Below are positions 7,212 to 18,328 of a stretch of DNA of 32,980 nucleotides, in pieces. The stretch is from an uncultured Clostridia bacterium. GTDB taxonomy: Bacteria > Bacillota > Clostridia > Christensenellales > Borkfalkiaceae. The position numbers and the translations under genes are program-made. How positions within the stretch are numbered: position 1 is the stretch's first letter; every line of letters begins with the position of its first letter. A model generated the notes under the pieces. It was not told where the DNA came from and made no database searches. It was given only the letters and a program-made list of their open reading frames with translations. Where the stretch lies: positions 1 through 32,980 of the forward strand of contig CALVWI010000018.1 in the NCBI GenBank assembly GCA_944367045.1, in the 5' to 3' direction.

Positions 7212-8392
7212 AAGAATTTTCCTTAAAGTACGGCTGCAATCCCAACCAAAAGCCCGCCCGCATCTTCATGGCGGACGGCTCCGATCTCCCCGTCGAGATC
7301 CTCAACGGAAGACCTGGGTACATCAACTTCCTTGACGCCTTCAACTCCTGGCAGCTCGTCAAAGAGCTCAAGGAGAGCACGGGCATGGTCGCTGCGACGA
7401 GCTTCAAGCACGTCTCCCCGACGTCGGCTGCCGTCGGCAAGCCGCTTTCCGAGGCGCTCAAGAAGAGCTGCTTCGTCGACGACATCGAAGGCCTCGACGA
7501 TTCGCCGCTCGCCTGCGCCTACGCGCGCGCCCGCGGCACCGACCGCATGTCCTCCTTCGGCGACTGGATCGCCCTCTCCGACGTGTGCGACGAGGTGACC
7601 GCGGCCATCATCAAGCGCGAGGTCTCGGACGGCATCATCGCCCCCGGCTATACCCCGAAAGCGCTTGAAATTTTAAAGAGCAAGCGCAAGGGCGGCTATA
7701 ACATCGTAAGAATCGACAGGGACTATGTGCCCGATCCCATCGAAAGAAAGCAGGTATTCGGCGTCACCTTCGAGCAGGGCCGCAACAACTTCAAGATCGA
7801 CAGGGCGCTTCTTCAGAACATCGTCACCAAGAACAAGGACCTTCCCGAGGACAAGGCCATCGACCTCATCATCTCGCTCATCACGCTCAAATATACGCAG
7901 AGCAATTCGGTGTGCTTCGCGGCGGACGGGCAGGCCATCGGCGTGGGTGCGGGCCAGCAGTCGCGCATCCACTGCACCCGCCTCGCGGCGCAGAAGGCAG
8001 ATCTTTGGCATCTCCGCCAGCACGAGAAAGTGCTCTCCCTGCAGTTTGCGGAGGGCGTCGGCCGTCCCGAGATGAACAACATCATCGACGTGTATCTCTC
8101 TGAGGACTGCGAGGACGTGCTCGCAGACGGCGCATGGCAGAGCTGCTTCAAGGTGCGCCCCGAGCCCTTCACCAAGGAGGAGCAGAAGGCATACCTTTCC
8201 ACCATCAAGGGAGTCTCGCTGGGCAGCGATGCCTTCTTCCCGTTCTCGGACAACATCGAAAGGGCTTATCGCAGCGGCGTCACCTATGTGGCGGAGCCGG
8301 GTGGCTCGGTGCGCGACGACCTCGTCATCGAGGCGGCGGATTCTCACGGCATGGTGATGGCGTTCACGGGCATGAGGCTCTTCCACCACTAA
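7208..8392 (+). CDS. AICAR formyltransferase, stand-alone (PurH C-terminal-type)
   Basis: A 394-residue enzyme corresponding to the formyltransferase half of PurH; the MGS-like cyclohydrolase half is absent. It transfers formyl from 10-formyl-THF to AICAR, making FAICAR. The catalytic Lys-His pair is K67-H68 in SFKHVSP, and the C-terminus has AEPGGSVRDD and HGM...GMRLFHH, as in the family. It overlaps the cyclohydrolase by ATGA. This split layout is known in Clostridia. A hairpin follows the stop, before purD. Confidence 0.93.
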   Translation: MKEFSLKYGCNPNQKPARIFMADGSDLPVEILNGRPGYINFLDAFNSWQLVKELKESTGMVAATSFKHVSPTSAAVGKPLSEALKKSCFVDDIEGLDDSPLACAYARARGTDRMSSFGDWIALSDVCDEVTAAIIKREVSDGIIAPGYTPKALEILKSKRKGGYNIVRIDRDYVPDPIERKQVFGVTFEQGRNNFKIDRALLQNIVTKNKDLPEDKAIDLIISLITLKYTQSNSVCFAADGQAIGVGAGQQSRIHCTRLAAQKADLWHLRQHEKVLSLQFAEGVGRPEMNNIIDVYLSEDCEDVLADGAWQSCFKVRPEPFTKEEQKAYLSTIKGVSLGSDAFFPFSDNIERAYRSGVTYVAEPGGSVRDDLVIEAADSHGMVMAFTGMRLFHH

Positions 8393-8410
8393 GTTATTCG
8401 GCAGTTTACG

Positions 8411-8457
8411 GCGCAGACCCGCGTTCCTTTTGCGGGTTTGCGCGTTAGCATTTTATT
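8411..8457 (+). terminator. Hairpin between AICAR formyltransferase and purD (weak or leaky terminator)
   Basis: A 12-bp stem (8411-8422 with 8432-8443, one G-U pair) and a 9-nt loop are followed by GTTAGCATTTTATTT, a broken T tract. No promoter for purD is evident after it, so it probably tunes expression or protects the 3' end rather than fully ending the operon. Confidence 0.5.
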
Positions 8458-8473
8458 TGAGAGGAATTTTACT

Positions 8474-9757
<1,284 letters not shown>

Positions 9758-9758
9758 C

Positions 9759-12700
9759 ATGGTTTACAGGATCTATGTGGAAAAGAAGGACGGGTTCGAT
9801 CACGAGGCAAAGAGCCTCCTTTCGGACGCGCGCGAACTCTTGGAACTTGACGGCATCGAGCGCATCCGCATCATCAACCGCTACGACGCCGAGGACATCG
9901 AAAAGCCGCTCTTCGACGCGTGCGTCAAGACGGTGTTCTCCGAGCCGCAGATGGACAGGGCGACGGAAAATATTGACCTTGCGGGCGCGAAGGTGTTCGC
10001 GGTGGAGTACCTCCCCGGGCAGTTCGACCAGCGCGCCGACTCGGCCGCGCAGTGCATCCAGCTCGTTTCGAAGGGCAAGCGCCCCCTCGTGCGCACGGCA
10101 AAGCTCTACGCCGTTTACGGCAATGTGACGGACGAGACGCTCTCCGCCCTCAAGAAGTACGTCATCAACCCCGTGGAGAGCCGCGAGGCGAGCCTCGCCC
10201 TCCCCGAGACGCTGCACATCTCCCACCCCGTTCCCTCGGAGGTGGAGACGCTGCACGGCTTCCTCAACATGGAAGGGGAGGAGCTTCAGAAGTTTGTCGA
10301 TCAATACGCCCTCGCGATGGACGAGGACGACATTCGTTTCTGCCGCGACTACTTCCGCAAGGAGGGCCGCGATCCCACCCTCACCGAGATCCGCATGATC
10401 GACACCTACTGGTCCGACCACTGCCGCCACACCACCTTTCTGACGACGGTGGACGGCGTCACGTTCGACGACCCGCTCCTCGAGTCCGCCTATCAAGAAT
10501 ACCTCGCGGCGCGCAAGGAGCTCGACCGCACCAAGCCCATCAATCTGATGGACATCGGAACGCTCGCGGCAAAGGTCTTAAAGAAGCGCGGCATGCTCGA
10601 AAAGCTCGACGAATCGGAGGAGATCAACGCCTGCACCGTCAAGATCAAGGTGAATGTGGACGGCAAGGACGAGGACTGGCTGCTGCTCTTCAAGAACGAG
10701 ACGCACAACCACCCCACGGAGATCGAACCCTTCGGCGGCGCGGCGACCTGCATCGGCGGCGCCATCCGCGACCCGCTCTCGGGCAGAAGTTACGTCTATG
10801 CCGCCATGCGCGTGACGGGCGCGGGCGATCCCCTCGTTCCCGTCAAGGACACGATGAAGGGCAAGCTCCCCCAGCGCAAGATCGTCACGACGGCCGCGGC
10901 GGGCTATTCCTCCTACGGCAACCAGATCGGCCTCGCGACGGGGCAGGTCGATGAACTCTATCACAGCGGCTATGTCGCAAAGCGCTTGGAGATCGGCGCG
11001 GTCATCGCGGCGACCCCCGCCGAGAACGTGCGGCGCGAAGTGCCTGCGGCGGGCGATTTAGTCATCCTCCTCGGCGGCAGAACGGGCCGCGACGGCTGTG
11101 GCGGCGCGACGGGTTCGAGCAAGTCGCACACCCTCGAATCGCTCACCCACTGCGGCGCGGAAGTACAGAAGGGCAACGCGCCCGAGGAGCGCAAACTCCA
11201 GCGCCTCTTCCGCAACAAGGAGGCCATGCTGCTCATCAAGCGCTGCAACGACTTCGGTGCGGGCGGCGTGTCCGTCGCCATCGGCGAACTTGCGGACGGC
11301 CTCAAGATCGATCTCAACGCCGTGCCCAAGAAGTACGACGGCCTCGACGGCACCGAGCTCGCCATCTCCGAATCGCAGGAGCGCATGGCGGTCGTCGTCG
11401 AGAAAGACAAGGCTGCGCATTTCATTGAACTTGCCGCAGAGGAGAACCTCGAGGCGACCGTCGTCGCAGAAGTCACCGAAGAGCCCCGCCTCGTCATGAC
11501 GTGGAACGGAAAGACCATCGTCGACGTCTCGCGCGAGTTCTTGAACTCCAACGGCGCGGAGAAGCACATCACGGTCGAGGCGCAGGGCGCAAAGGACTAT
11601 GCCCGCCCCGTTCCCAATGACTTTGCAGAGGGCTATAAGGCGCTTGCGGGAGATCTCAACGTCTGCTCCAAGCGCGGCCTTTCCGAGCGCTTCGATTCCA
11701 CCATCGGCGCGGGGACCGTCCTCATGCCCTTCGGCGGCAAGTACCAGCAGACTCCGCCGCAGGCGATGGTGCACCTCGTCTCCGTCGAGAAGGGCCACAC
11801 GGACACCGTCTCCTACATGGCGTGGGGCGGCAACCCCTATGTGACGGAGAAGAGTCCCTACCACGGCGCATACCTCGCCGTCGTGGAGAGTGTCGCAAAG
11901 CTCATCGCCGCGGGCGCAAGCTACGAGGACGTCTATCTCTCCTTCCAGGAGTACTTCTTAAAGCCCGGGCACGACCCCAAGCGCTGGGGCCAGCCGCTCT
12001 CGGCGCTTCTCGGCGCGTTCAAGGCGCAGCTCGACTTGGGCGTCGCTGCCATCGGCGGCAAGGACTCCATGAGCGGCACCTTCGAGCACATCGACGTCCC
12101 GCCCACGCTCGTCTCCTTCGCCGTTACGACGGGGAAGGTCGGGGAGGTCGTCTCGCCCGAATTCAAGGCGGCGGGCCACAGGGTCGTCCTCCTGAACCCC
12201 GACTATGAGAACGGCCTGCCCGTTCCCTCGTCGCTCCTCAAAAACTTCCGGCTCGTCACCGAGCTTCTCCACACGGGCAGGGCCGTGAGCGCCTACACGC
12301 CCGGCTTCGGCGGCGTCGCGGAGGCCGTTCTCAAGATGGCGCTCGGTAACCGCATCGGCTTCCGCTTCGAGAAGGCGCCGCTTGAAGAGCTCTTCGGCTA
12401 CAACTACGGCGCGTTCGTCCTCGAACTTGCAGACGGCGAAACGGTCGGCACCCTCCTCGGCGAGACGACGGAGAAGCCCGAAATTTCGATGGGCGAAGAG
12501 ACGCTCTCCCTTGCAGAATTGCAGGAAATTTACGAAAACAAGCTCGAATCGGTGTATTCGTGCAATATCGGGACGCAGGGGAAGGCGCAGAAGTTTACCT
12601 ATGCGGAGCACAGCACGCTCGCGCCCGCGGTGAAGTCGGCGAGCCCGAAGGTGCTCATTCCCGTGTTCCCCGGCACCAACTGCGAGTACGACACCGCAAA

Positions 12701-13442
12701 GGCGTTCGCGGACGCAGGGGCCTCCCCCGAGATCTTCGTCATCCGCAACCACACGGCGGACGAAGTCGCGCGCTCCGTCGAGGAATTTGCTGCGCGTATC
12801 AAGACTGCCAACATCGTCTTTATCCCGGGCGGCTTCTCGGGCGGCGACGAGCCGGACGGTTCGGGCAAGTTCATCACGGCGTTCTTCCGCAACGCGGAAG
12901 TCAAGGAGCAGGTCTCGGCGCTGCTCGAAAAGCGGGACGGCCTCATGGGCGGCATCTGCAACGGTTTCCAGGCGCTCATCAAGCTCGGCCTCGTGCCCTT
13001 CGGCAAGATCATCGAGACGGACGAGACCTGCCCCACGCTCACCTATAACGACATCGGCCGCCACCAGTCGCGCATCGTGCGCGTCAGAGTCGCTTCCGTC
13101 AAGAGCCCCTGGCTTTCGGCGGTCAACGCGGGCGACGTGTTCAGCGTACCCATCTCCCACGGCGAGGGCAAGTTCGTGGCGAGCGAAGAGCTCATTCAAA
13201 AGCTCGCCGCAAACGGGCAGATCATGACACAGTACGTCGACCTTCAGAACGAGCCCACGATGGACATTCACTTCAACCCCAACGGCAGCGCGGAGGCCAT
13301 CGAAGGCATCCTCTCGCCCGACGGCAGGGTGTTCGGCAAGATGGGCCACTCCGAGCGCAAGGGCTTCGGCCTCTACAAGAATGTGCTGGGCGAGTACGAC
13401 ATGAAGCTCTTCGAGAGCGCCGTGAGGTACTTCAAAGGTTAA
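9759..13442 (+). CDS. purL: FGAM synthase PurL, large single-chain form
   Basis: A 1227-residue enzyme with synthetase and glutaminase fused, so separate PurS and PurQ are not needed. It converts FGAR, glutamine and ATP to FGAM. The N-terminal PurS-like part is followed by two PurM-like halves ([50 protein letters not shown]) and a class I glutaminase. In the glutaminase, the nucleophile is C1067 in GGICNGFQ and the partners are H1134 and E1136 in SHGEG. The [12 protein letters not shown] segment is typical of the clostridial long type. The start follows GGAGA just before the purD stop. Confidence 0.97.
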   Translation: MVYRIYVEKKDGFDHEAKSLLSDARELLELDGIERIRIINRYDAEDIEKPLFDACVKTVFSEPQMDRATENIDLAGAKVFAVEYLPGQFDQRADSAAQCIQLVSKGKRPLVRTAKLYAVYGNVTDETLSALKKYVINPVESREASLALPETLHISHPVPSEVETLHGFLNMEGEELQKFVDQYALAMDEDDIRFCRDYFRKEGRDPTLTEIRMIDTYWSDHCRHTTFLTTVDGVTFDDPLLESAYQEYLAARKELDRTKPINLMDIGTLAAKVLKKRGMLEKLDESEEINACTVKIKVNVDGKDEDWLLLFKNETHNHPTEIEPFGGAATCIGGAIRDPLSGRSYVYAAMRVTGAGDPLVPVKDTMKGKLPQRKIVTTAAAGYSSYGNQIGLATGQVDELYHSGYVAKRLEIGAVIAATPAENVRREVPAAGDLVILLGGRTGRDGCGGATGSSKSHTLESLTHCGAEVQKGNAPEERKLQRLFRNKEAMLLIKRCNDFGAGGVSVAIGELADGLKIDLNAVPKKYDGLDGTELAISESQERMAVVVEKDKAAHFIELAAEENLEATVVAEVTEEPRLVMTWNGKTIVDVSREFLNSNGAEKHITVEAQGAKDYARPVPNDFAEGYKALAGDLNVCSKRGLSERFDSTIGAGTVLMPFGGKYQQTPPQAMVHLVSVEKGHTDTVSYMAWGGNPYVTEKSPYHGAYLAVVESVAKLIAAGASYEDVYLSFQEYFLKPGHDPKRWGQPLSALLGAFKAQLDLGVAAIGGKDSMSGTFEHIDVPPTLVSFAVTTGKVGEVVSPEFKAAGHRVVLLNPDYENGLPVPSSLLKNFRLVTELLHTGRAVSAYTPGFGGVAEAVLKMALGNRIGFRFEKAPLEELFGYNYGAFVLELADGETVGTLLGETTEKPEISMGEETLSLAELQEIYENKLESVYSCNIGTQGKAQKFTYAEHSTLAPAVKSASPKVLIPVFPGTNCEYDTAKAFADAGASPEIFVIRNHTADEVARSVEEFAARIKTANIVFIPGGFSGGDEPDGSGKFITAFFRNAEVKEQVSALLEKRDGLMGGICNGFQALIKLGLVPFGKIIETDETCPTLTYNDIGRHQSRIVRVRVASVKSPWLSAVNAGDVFSVPISHGEGKFVASEELIQKLAANGQIMTQYVDLQNEPTMDIHFNPNGSAEAIEGILSPDGRVFGKMGHSERKGFGLYKNVLGEYDMKLFESAVRYFKG

Positions 13443-13461
13443 AAAGGGGATAACAGGAAGG

Positions 13462-15126
13462 ATGAAGACGGATATCGAGATCGCTCAGGAAGCGAAACTA
13501 AAACACATCTCTCAAATAGCGGCGCGCGTCGGCCTTTCGGAGGACGACATCGAGTACTACGGCAAGTACAAGGCGAAGATCGACCTTTCGGTGATGGAGC
13601 GCGAGGGGAAGGAGGGCAAGCTCATCCTCGTCACCGCCATCACCCCCACGCCCGCGGGCGAGGGCAAGACGACGACCACCATCGGCCTTGCGGATGCTTT
13701 GGACCGCCTCGGCAAGAAGGTCGTCGTGGCACTCAGGGAGCCTTCCTTAGGCCCCGTGTTCGGCATCAAGGGCGGCGCTGCGGGCGGCGGCTATGCGCAG
13801 GTCGTCCCGATGGAGGACATCAACCTCCACTTCACGGGCGACTTCCACGCCATCGGCGCGGCGAACAACCTTCTCTGCGCCATGCTGGACAACCACATCT
13901 TCCAGGGCAACGAACTTCACATCGATCCCGAGAAGATCGTTTTAAAGCGCTGCGTCGACATGAACGACCGCCAGCTGCGCTACATCGAGGACGGCCTCGG
14001 CGGCCCCAAGAACGGCGTTCCCCGCAAGGACGGCTACGACATCACCGTCGCGAGCGAAGTCATGGCCATTCTGTGCCTTGCATCCTCTTTGAAGGACTTG
14101 AAGGCGCGGCTTTCGCGCATCGTCGTGGGCTATACCTACGACGGCGCGCCCGTGACGGCGGGGGATCTCAAGGCGGCGGGCGCCATGACGGCGCTCCTCA
14201 AAGACGCCTTAAAGCCCAACCTCGTGCAGACGTTGGGCGGCACGCCTGCGCTCGTCCACGGCGGCCCGTTTGCCAACATCGCCCACGGCTGCAACTCCGT
14301 CATTGCGACGAAGACGGCCTTAAAGCTCGGCGACTACGTCGTCACCGAGGCGGGCTTCGGGGCTGACCTCGGCGCGGAGAAGTTCCTCGACATCAAGTGC
14401 CGCGTCGCGGGGCTGAGGCCCTCTGCGGTCGTCATCGTCGCGACGGTGCGCGCCCTCAAGATGCACGGCGGACTTTCTAAGGACGAACTCAAGGAGGAGA
14501 ACCTTTCGGCGCTCGAAAAGGGCCTTCCCAACCTTTTAAGGCACGTGAGCAACATTCAAAACGTTTATCATCTGCCTGCGGTCGTCGCGGTCAACCGCTT
14601 CCCCACCGATACCGACGCGGAAATTGCGCTCGTCATCGAAAAGTGCGCCTCCCTCGGCGTCAAGGCCGTCCTTTCCGACGTCTGGGCGAAGGGCGGCGAA
14701 GGGGGAGAGGACCTCGCCCGCGAAGTCGTCCGCCTCACCGAGGAGAAGAACGATTTTACCTTCTGCTACGACGAAAAACTGCCCATCAAGGAGAAGATCA
14801 ATGCCATCGTCACGCGCGTGTACGGCGGCGACGGCGTCCAATATACGCCCGAGGCGGAGGCGGAGATCGAGCGGCTGAATGTGCTCGGCTTCGGGGAGCT
14901 TCCCGTCTGCATCGCCAAGACGCAGTATTCCTTCTCGGACGACGCCAAGAAGCTCGGCGCGCCCGAAGGGTTCACTGTCACCGTGCGCACCGTCAAGGTG
15001 TCGGCAGGGGCGGGATTCGTCGTCGTGCTGACGGGCAACATCCTCACCATGCCCGGCCTTCCCAAGCGTCCCGCGGCGGAGAACATCGACGTGGACGAAA
15101 ATGGCAAGATCGTCGGCCTCTTCTGA
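13462..15126 (+). CDS. fhs: Formate-tetrahydrofolate ligase
   Basis: A 554-residue enzyme (family about 556) that makes 10-formyl-THF from formate, THF and ATP. The P-loop is [12 protein letters not shown] with K69, followed by [20 protein letters not shown] and [10 protein letters not shown]. Its position as the last gene of the purine cluster, 19 bp after purL, fits direct supply of formyl groups to PurN and AICAR formyltransferase. In anaerobes it may also serve acetogenesis or amino-acid fermentation, but nothing here shows that. The start follows AGGAAGG. Confidence 0.97.
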   Translation: MKTDIEIAQEAKLKHISQIAARVGLSEDDIEYYGKYKAKIDLSVMEREGKEGKLILVTAITPTPAGEGKTTTTIGLADALDRLGKKVVVALREPSLGPVFGIKGGAAGGGYAQVVPMEDINLHFTGDFHAIGAANNLLCAMLDNHIFQGNELHIDPEKIVLKRCVDMNDRQLRYIEDGLGGPKNGVPRKDGYDITVASEVMAILCLASSLKDLKARLSRIVVGYTYDGAPVTAGDLKAAGAMTALLKDALKPNLVQTLGGTPALVHGGPFANIAHGCNSVIATKTALKLGDYVVTEAGFGADLGAEKFLDIKCRVAGLRPSAVVIVATVRALKMHGGLSKDELKEENLSALEKGLPNLLRHVSNIQNVYHLPAVVAVNRFPTDTDAEIALVIEKCASLGVKAVLSDVWAKGGEGGEDLAREVVRLTEEKNDFTFCYDEKLPIKEKINAIVTRVYGGDGVQYTPEAEAEIERLNVLGFGELPVCIAKTQYSFSDDAKKLGAPEGFTVTVRTVKVSAGAGFVVVLTGNILTMPGLPKRPAAENIDVDENGKIVGLF

Positions 15127-15129
15127 AAC

Positions 15130-16125
15130 ATGGATAAACTTGAACGGTTAAAGAGCGCGGTGCCCCTCCTTCTGGAGTGGTACCGCGTTTGCAAAAGAGA
15201 CCTTCCGTGGCGCGGCACGCACGATTTCTATCGCATTTGGGTATCCGAGATCATGCTGCAGCAGACGCGCGTCGAGGCGGTCAAGGACTACTATTTGCGC
15301 TTCCTGCAAAAATTCCCCACCGTCGAGGCGCTGGCAGACGCCGACGAGGGGGAAGTCTTGAAGGCGTGGGAGGGCCTCGGCTACTACTCCCGCGCGCGAA
15401 ACTTGCAGAAAGCCGCTAAACTCATCAAGGAGCACGGCGTTCCGACGACGTACGAGGGCGTGCGCGCGCTCCCCGGGGTGGGCGACTACACGGCGGGGGC
15501 GATCTCGTCCATCGCCTACGAGCTCCCCTGTCCCGCGGTGGACGGCAACGTGCTGCGCATTCTCACGCGCCTTCTCGCCGACGACACCAACATCGACTTG
15601 TCGGGCACGAAGGAACAGTTTGCAGCGCTCTTAAAGCAAGTCTATCCGAAAGAGGCGGGGGAGTTCTGTCAGGCGCTCATGGAGCTGGGCGCCATCGTCT
15701 GCCTCCCCGGCGGGCCGCCGCAGTGCCTCGTCTGCCCGTGGCGGGAGCTCTGCCTCGCGCGCCTTCAGGGCGATGCGGAGCGCTATCCTGTCCGTGCCCC
15801 GAAAAGGGCGAGAAGGGTGGAGGAACATACGGTGCTCGTGCTGCGGTATGAAGGGGAGTACGCCCTTGTAAGGCGCGAAAAGAAGGGGCTCCTTGCGGGC
15901 CTCTGGCAGTTCCCCTTTGCGGAGGGGGAGCCCGCAACATACGGCCGTGTCCTTGAATCAAAGACAGCGACGCACATCTTCACTCACGTCAAATGGCACA
16001 TGACGGGGTATCTTGTCGAAGCGAAGGAGAAATTTCCTCAATTTACTTGGGCGAGTCGAGAGGAGATCGGCGAGAAATACGCCTTTCCTTCGGCGTTCAA
16101 GGCATTCCGCGGGTGGGTAAAATAA
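15130..16125 (+). CDS. mutY: Adenine DNA glycosylase MutY
   Basis: A 331-residue base-excision enzyme that removes A mispaired with 8-oxoG. The HhH-GPD domain has E40 in SEIMLQQTRV, LPGVGDYTAGAI, and catalytic D138 in AVDGNVLRIL. An iron-sulfur loop follows with Cys 191, 199, 202 and 208, then a C-terminal NUDIX-like domain (about 230-330) that recognises 8-oxoG, with the expected GLLAGLWQFP. The loop spacing is C-x7-C-x2-C-x5-C instead of the usual x6 at the first gap. It starts 3 nt after the fhs stop with no good ribosome binding site, so it probably depends on coupling to fhs. Confidence 0.93.
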   Translation: MDKLERLKSAVPLLLEWYRVCKRDLPWRGTHDFYRIWVSEIMLQQTRVEAVKDYYLRFLQKFPTVEALADADEGEVLKAWEGLGYYSRARNLQKAAKLIKEHGVPTTYEGVRALPGVGDYTAGAISSIAYELPCPAVDGNVLRILTRLLADDTNIDLSGTKEQFAALLKQVYPKEAGEFCQALMELGAIVCLPGGPPQCLVCPWRELCLARLQGDAERYPVRAPKRARRVEEHTVLVLRYEGEYALVRREKKGLLAGLWQFPFAEGEPATYGRVLESKTATHIFTHVKWHMTGYLVEAKEKFPQFTWASREEIGEKYAFPSAFKAFRGWVK

Positions 16126-16165
16126 GAAATTTCGTGCCATTTTGCCGGAAAAAATGTCCATGGGC

Positions 16166-16194
16166 TTGACAACTTGCCCCGAACGGCGTACAAT
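16166..16194 (+). promoter_or_regulatory. Promoter of degV
   Basis: TTGACA (16166-16171) and TACAAT (16189-16194) with a 17-bp spacer. The start would be near 16201, giving a ~40-nt leader. No convincing terminator lies between mutY and this promoter. Confidence 0.8.
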
Positions 16195-16239
16195 GTAGAC
16201 AGGGATAAATCCCAAACTACATTACGGGAAGAGAATAAC

Positions 16240-17121
16240 ATGAGTGTATTGATCTTTGATTCCAACGGCGAGCTGTGGTACACGCGCGCCGAAGAGCTGG
16301 GGCTCGACTACATCTCCATGCCCTACTTCGTGGGCGGGCAGGAATATTTCTACGACTTAGGCAAAGCGACCGACTTCAAGGGCTTCTACGAAAAGGTGCG
16401 CGCGGGGGAGATCCCCAAGACGCAGGCCCTCAACCCCGAGGACTACAAGAAGTTCTTGACGCCCTACTTCGAGCGCGGCGAGGACGTTTTATACGTCTCC
16501 TTCTCGCACGCGATGAGCGGCACCTTCCAGTCGCTTGACCTCGCCCTCCGCGAACTTCACGAGCAGTTCCCCGACAGGAAGTGCACGGTGTTCGACACCA
16601 ACAGTATCTCTTTGGGCGCCGGCATTCAGGCGGAGCAGGCCGCGCTCTTGAAGCAGAAGGGGGCATCCGACGAGGAAATTCTGGACTTTTTGAAGGACTA
16701 CACCGACCACGTCGCCGTGTATTTCGTCGTCGACGATCTCATGCACTTGAAGCGCGGAGGGCGCTGCTCGGGCATCGCCGCCGTCGCGGGAACGCTTCTC
16801 GGCCTCAAGCCCATGCTCACCTTCAACGAGACGGGCGGGCTCTCCGTCATCGGCAAGCTCAACGGCCGCAAGAAGGCCATCTCCACGCTTGCAAACAAGG
16901 TCATCGAGGAGCTCTCGGATGAAGACAAGCCCGTCTACGTCGTCGATGCGGACTGCAAGGAGGAGGGCGATAAGCTTAGAGACCTCATCCTCGAGAAGCG
17001 GCCGAACGCCAAGGTGGTGCGGCAGATCGTCGGCCCCGTCATCGGCGCGCACTGCGGCCCCGGCACTTTGGGCGTCATCTTCACGGCAGAAAAGCGCCCC
17101 ATTCCTCTTAAAAAGGACTGA
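16240..17121 (+). CDS. DegV family (fatty-acid-binding) protein
   Basis: A 293-residue DegV/FakB-type protein. Family members bind a fatty acid and, in well-studied cases, present it to the kinase FakA. Family marks include SHAMSGTF, the LKRGGRCSG turn (typically LKKGGRIS) and the C-terminal GPVIGAHCGPGTLGV. The usual PxTSxPS lipid-carboxylate motif reads PKTQALN (59-65), so ligand contacts may differ. No kinase partner is nearby. I chose ATG 16240 with a purine-rich GGGAAGAG site; upstream in-frame starts fall inside the promoter. It appears to be monocistronic. Confidence 0.9.
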   Translation: MSVLIFDSNGELWYTRAEELGLDYISMPYFVGGQEYFYDLGKATDFKGFYEKVRAGEIPKTQALNPEDYKKFLTPYFERGEDVLYVSFSHAMSGTFQSLDLALRELHEQFPDRKCTVFDTNSISLGAGIQAEQAALLKQKGASDEEILDFLKDYTDHVAVYFVVDDLMHLKRGGRCSGIAAVAGTLLGLKPMLTFNETGGLSVIGKLNGRKKAISTLANKVIEELSDEDKPVYVVDADCKEEGDKLRDLILEKRPNAKVVRQIVGPVIGAHCGPGTLGVIFTAEKRPIPLKKD

Positions 17122-17136
17122 GAAAAACAAATGCTC

Positions 17137-17165
17137 ACGCCCGCGGTTGACTTTCCCGCGGGCGT
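17137..17165. promoter_or_regulatory. Perfect inverted repeat enclosing the tmk -35 box
   Basis: Perfect 10-bp arms ACGCCCGCGG (17137-17146) and CCGCGGGCGT (17156-17165) flank a 9-nt spacer that begins with the -35 hexamer TTGACT. In RNA reading through from degV it would be a strong hairpin followed by CTGTTATAAT, so it may act as the degV terminator, as an operator for tmk, or both. Confidence 0.6.
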
Positions 17166-17175
17166 CTGTTATAAT
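17147..17175 (+). promoter_or_regulatory. Promoter of the tmk-rimM-trmD-rbgA-rnhB-yraN operon
   Basis: TTGACT (17147-17152) and TATAAT (17170-17175) with a 17-bp spacer. Only six bases separate the -10 box from the tmk ATG at 17182, so the mRNA probably starts at or next to the start codon. Confidence 0.8.
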
Positions 17176-17181
17176 GAGACC

Positions 17182-17820
17182 ATGACACAAGAGAGAGGAA
17201 AATTCATCGTATTCGAGGGCGCGGACGGCAGCGGCAAGTCGACGCAGTTAAAGCAGCTCTCGAAGTATCTGAAAGCGAAGGGCATTCCCTGCATTTCGAC
17301 GCGCGAGCCCACCGACAGCCCCTTCGGGGCGCTTTTACGCTCCTGCCTCACGGGGCGCATCGACACCAACGAACACACCGTTGCGGCGCTCTTTGCGGCG
17401 GACAGGCTCGACCACATCTACAACACCCACAACGGCATTCTGAAACTCCTCGACGAGGGCACAACGGTGCTTTCCGACCGCTTTTACCTTTCCTCCCTCG
17501 CCTACAACGGGGGCATGGTGGATGCGGACTGGGTGTATTCCCTCAACGAGCCCGCAATGAACGCCGTGCAGCCCGACCTCACGATCTTCATCGACCTCTC
17601 GACGGAGGAGAGCTTCCGCCGCGTTGCCCGAAGAGGGGAGACCGAGCGGTACGAGACCCTCGAAAAACAGCGCCTCATCCGCGAGCGCTACTTTGCTCTC
17701 ATCGAAAAGTTCCGCGAGAGAGACCACATCGCCGTCATCGAGAGCAACGAGGATAAGGACGTGACGCAGGCGTGCATCCGCGCCGTCGTCGATAAACTCT
17801 TTGAAGGAGGTGCGGTATGA
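17182..17820 (+). CDS. tmk: Thymidylate kinase
   Basis: A 212-residue P-loop kinase that phosphorylates dTMP to dTDP. The Walker A motif is EGADGSGKST (12-21, K19), followed by TREPTDSPFG and the DR-type motif SDRFYLSSLAYNGG, where family members often have Gln in place of this Asn. The conserved N-terminus fixes the start at 17182; an in-frame extension to 17131 would cross the promoter. There is no Shine-Dalgarno site, and the -10 box is 6 nt upstream, which implies a leaderless mRNA. The stop overlaps rimM (ATGA). Confidence 0.94.
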   Translation: MTQERGKFIVFEGADGSGKSTQLKQLSKYLKAKGIPCISTREPTDSPFGALLRSCLTGRIDTNEHTVAALFAADRLDHIYNTHNGILKLLDEGTTVLSDRFYLSSLAYNGGMVDADWVYSLNEPAMNAVQPDLTIFIDLSTEESFRRVARRGETERYETLEKQRLIRERYFALIEKFRERDHIAVIESNEDKDVTQACIRAVVDKLFEGGAV

Positions 17821-18317
17821 GCGAACGGCTCGTCGTCGGCACCGTCTTGAAGCCGCAGGGCATCCGCGGGGAGCTCAAAGTCAAACCCTATACCGATGCG
17901 CCCGAGGACTTCAAGGCGTTCAAAAACCTTTTTCTGGACGGCGAGAAGCGGCGCGTCCTCTCCGTGCGCGTGGGCGACGGCATGGTCTTTTTGGGCCTTT
18001 CGGGCGTTCCCGACCGCAATGCCGCAGAGCTCTTGCGCGGCAAAAATCTCGAACTCGACCGCGACGAGGCCCCCGAACCCGAGGAGGGAAGATATTACAT
18101 CGTCGACCTTCTCGGTCTTTCCATCGTCACGGCGGAGGGCGAGGTGCTCGGCATCCTCACCGACGTCAAGCAGGGCGCGAGCGACATCTACACCCTCGAA
18201 AAGGACGGCAGGGAGATCTTGTTCCCCGCAGTCAAGGGCGTCGTCACGGAGGTCGACCTTGAAAACAAGCGGCTCGTCGTCGACAAGAAGCGCTTTTTGG
18301 AAGTCGCCGTGCTGTAA
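17817..18317 (+). CDS. rimM: 16S rRNA processing protein RimM
   Basis: A 166-residue 30S maturation factor that binds ribosomal protein S19 and helps form the 16S head domain. The N-terminal barrel begins VGTVLKPQGIRGELKVKP, the usual GxHGxxGE-type signature. A PRC-barrel follows in the second half (YYIVDLLGLSIVTAEGEVLG; DIYTLEKDGREILFPAV). A GGAGGT site in the end of tmk and the ATGA overlap show translational coupling. trmD follows 11 nt after its stop, a classic pairing. Confidence 0.94.
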   Translation: MSERLVVGTVLKPQGIRGELKVKPYTDAPEDFKAFKNLFLDGEKRRVLSVRVGDGMVFLGLSGVPDRNAAELLRGKNLELDRDEAPEPEEGRYYIVDLLGLSIVTAEGEVLGILTDVKQGASDIYTLEKDGREILFPAVKGVVTEVDLENKRLVVDKKRFLEVAVL

Positions 18318-18328
18318 GGGGGCAGAAT

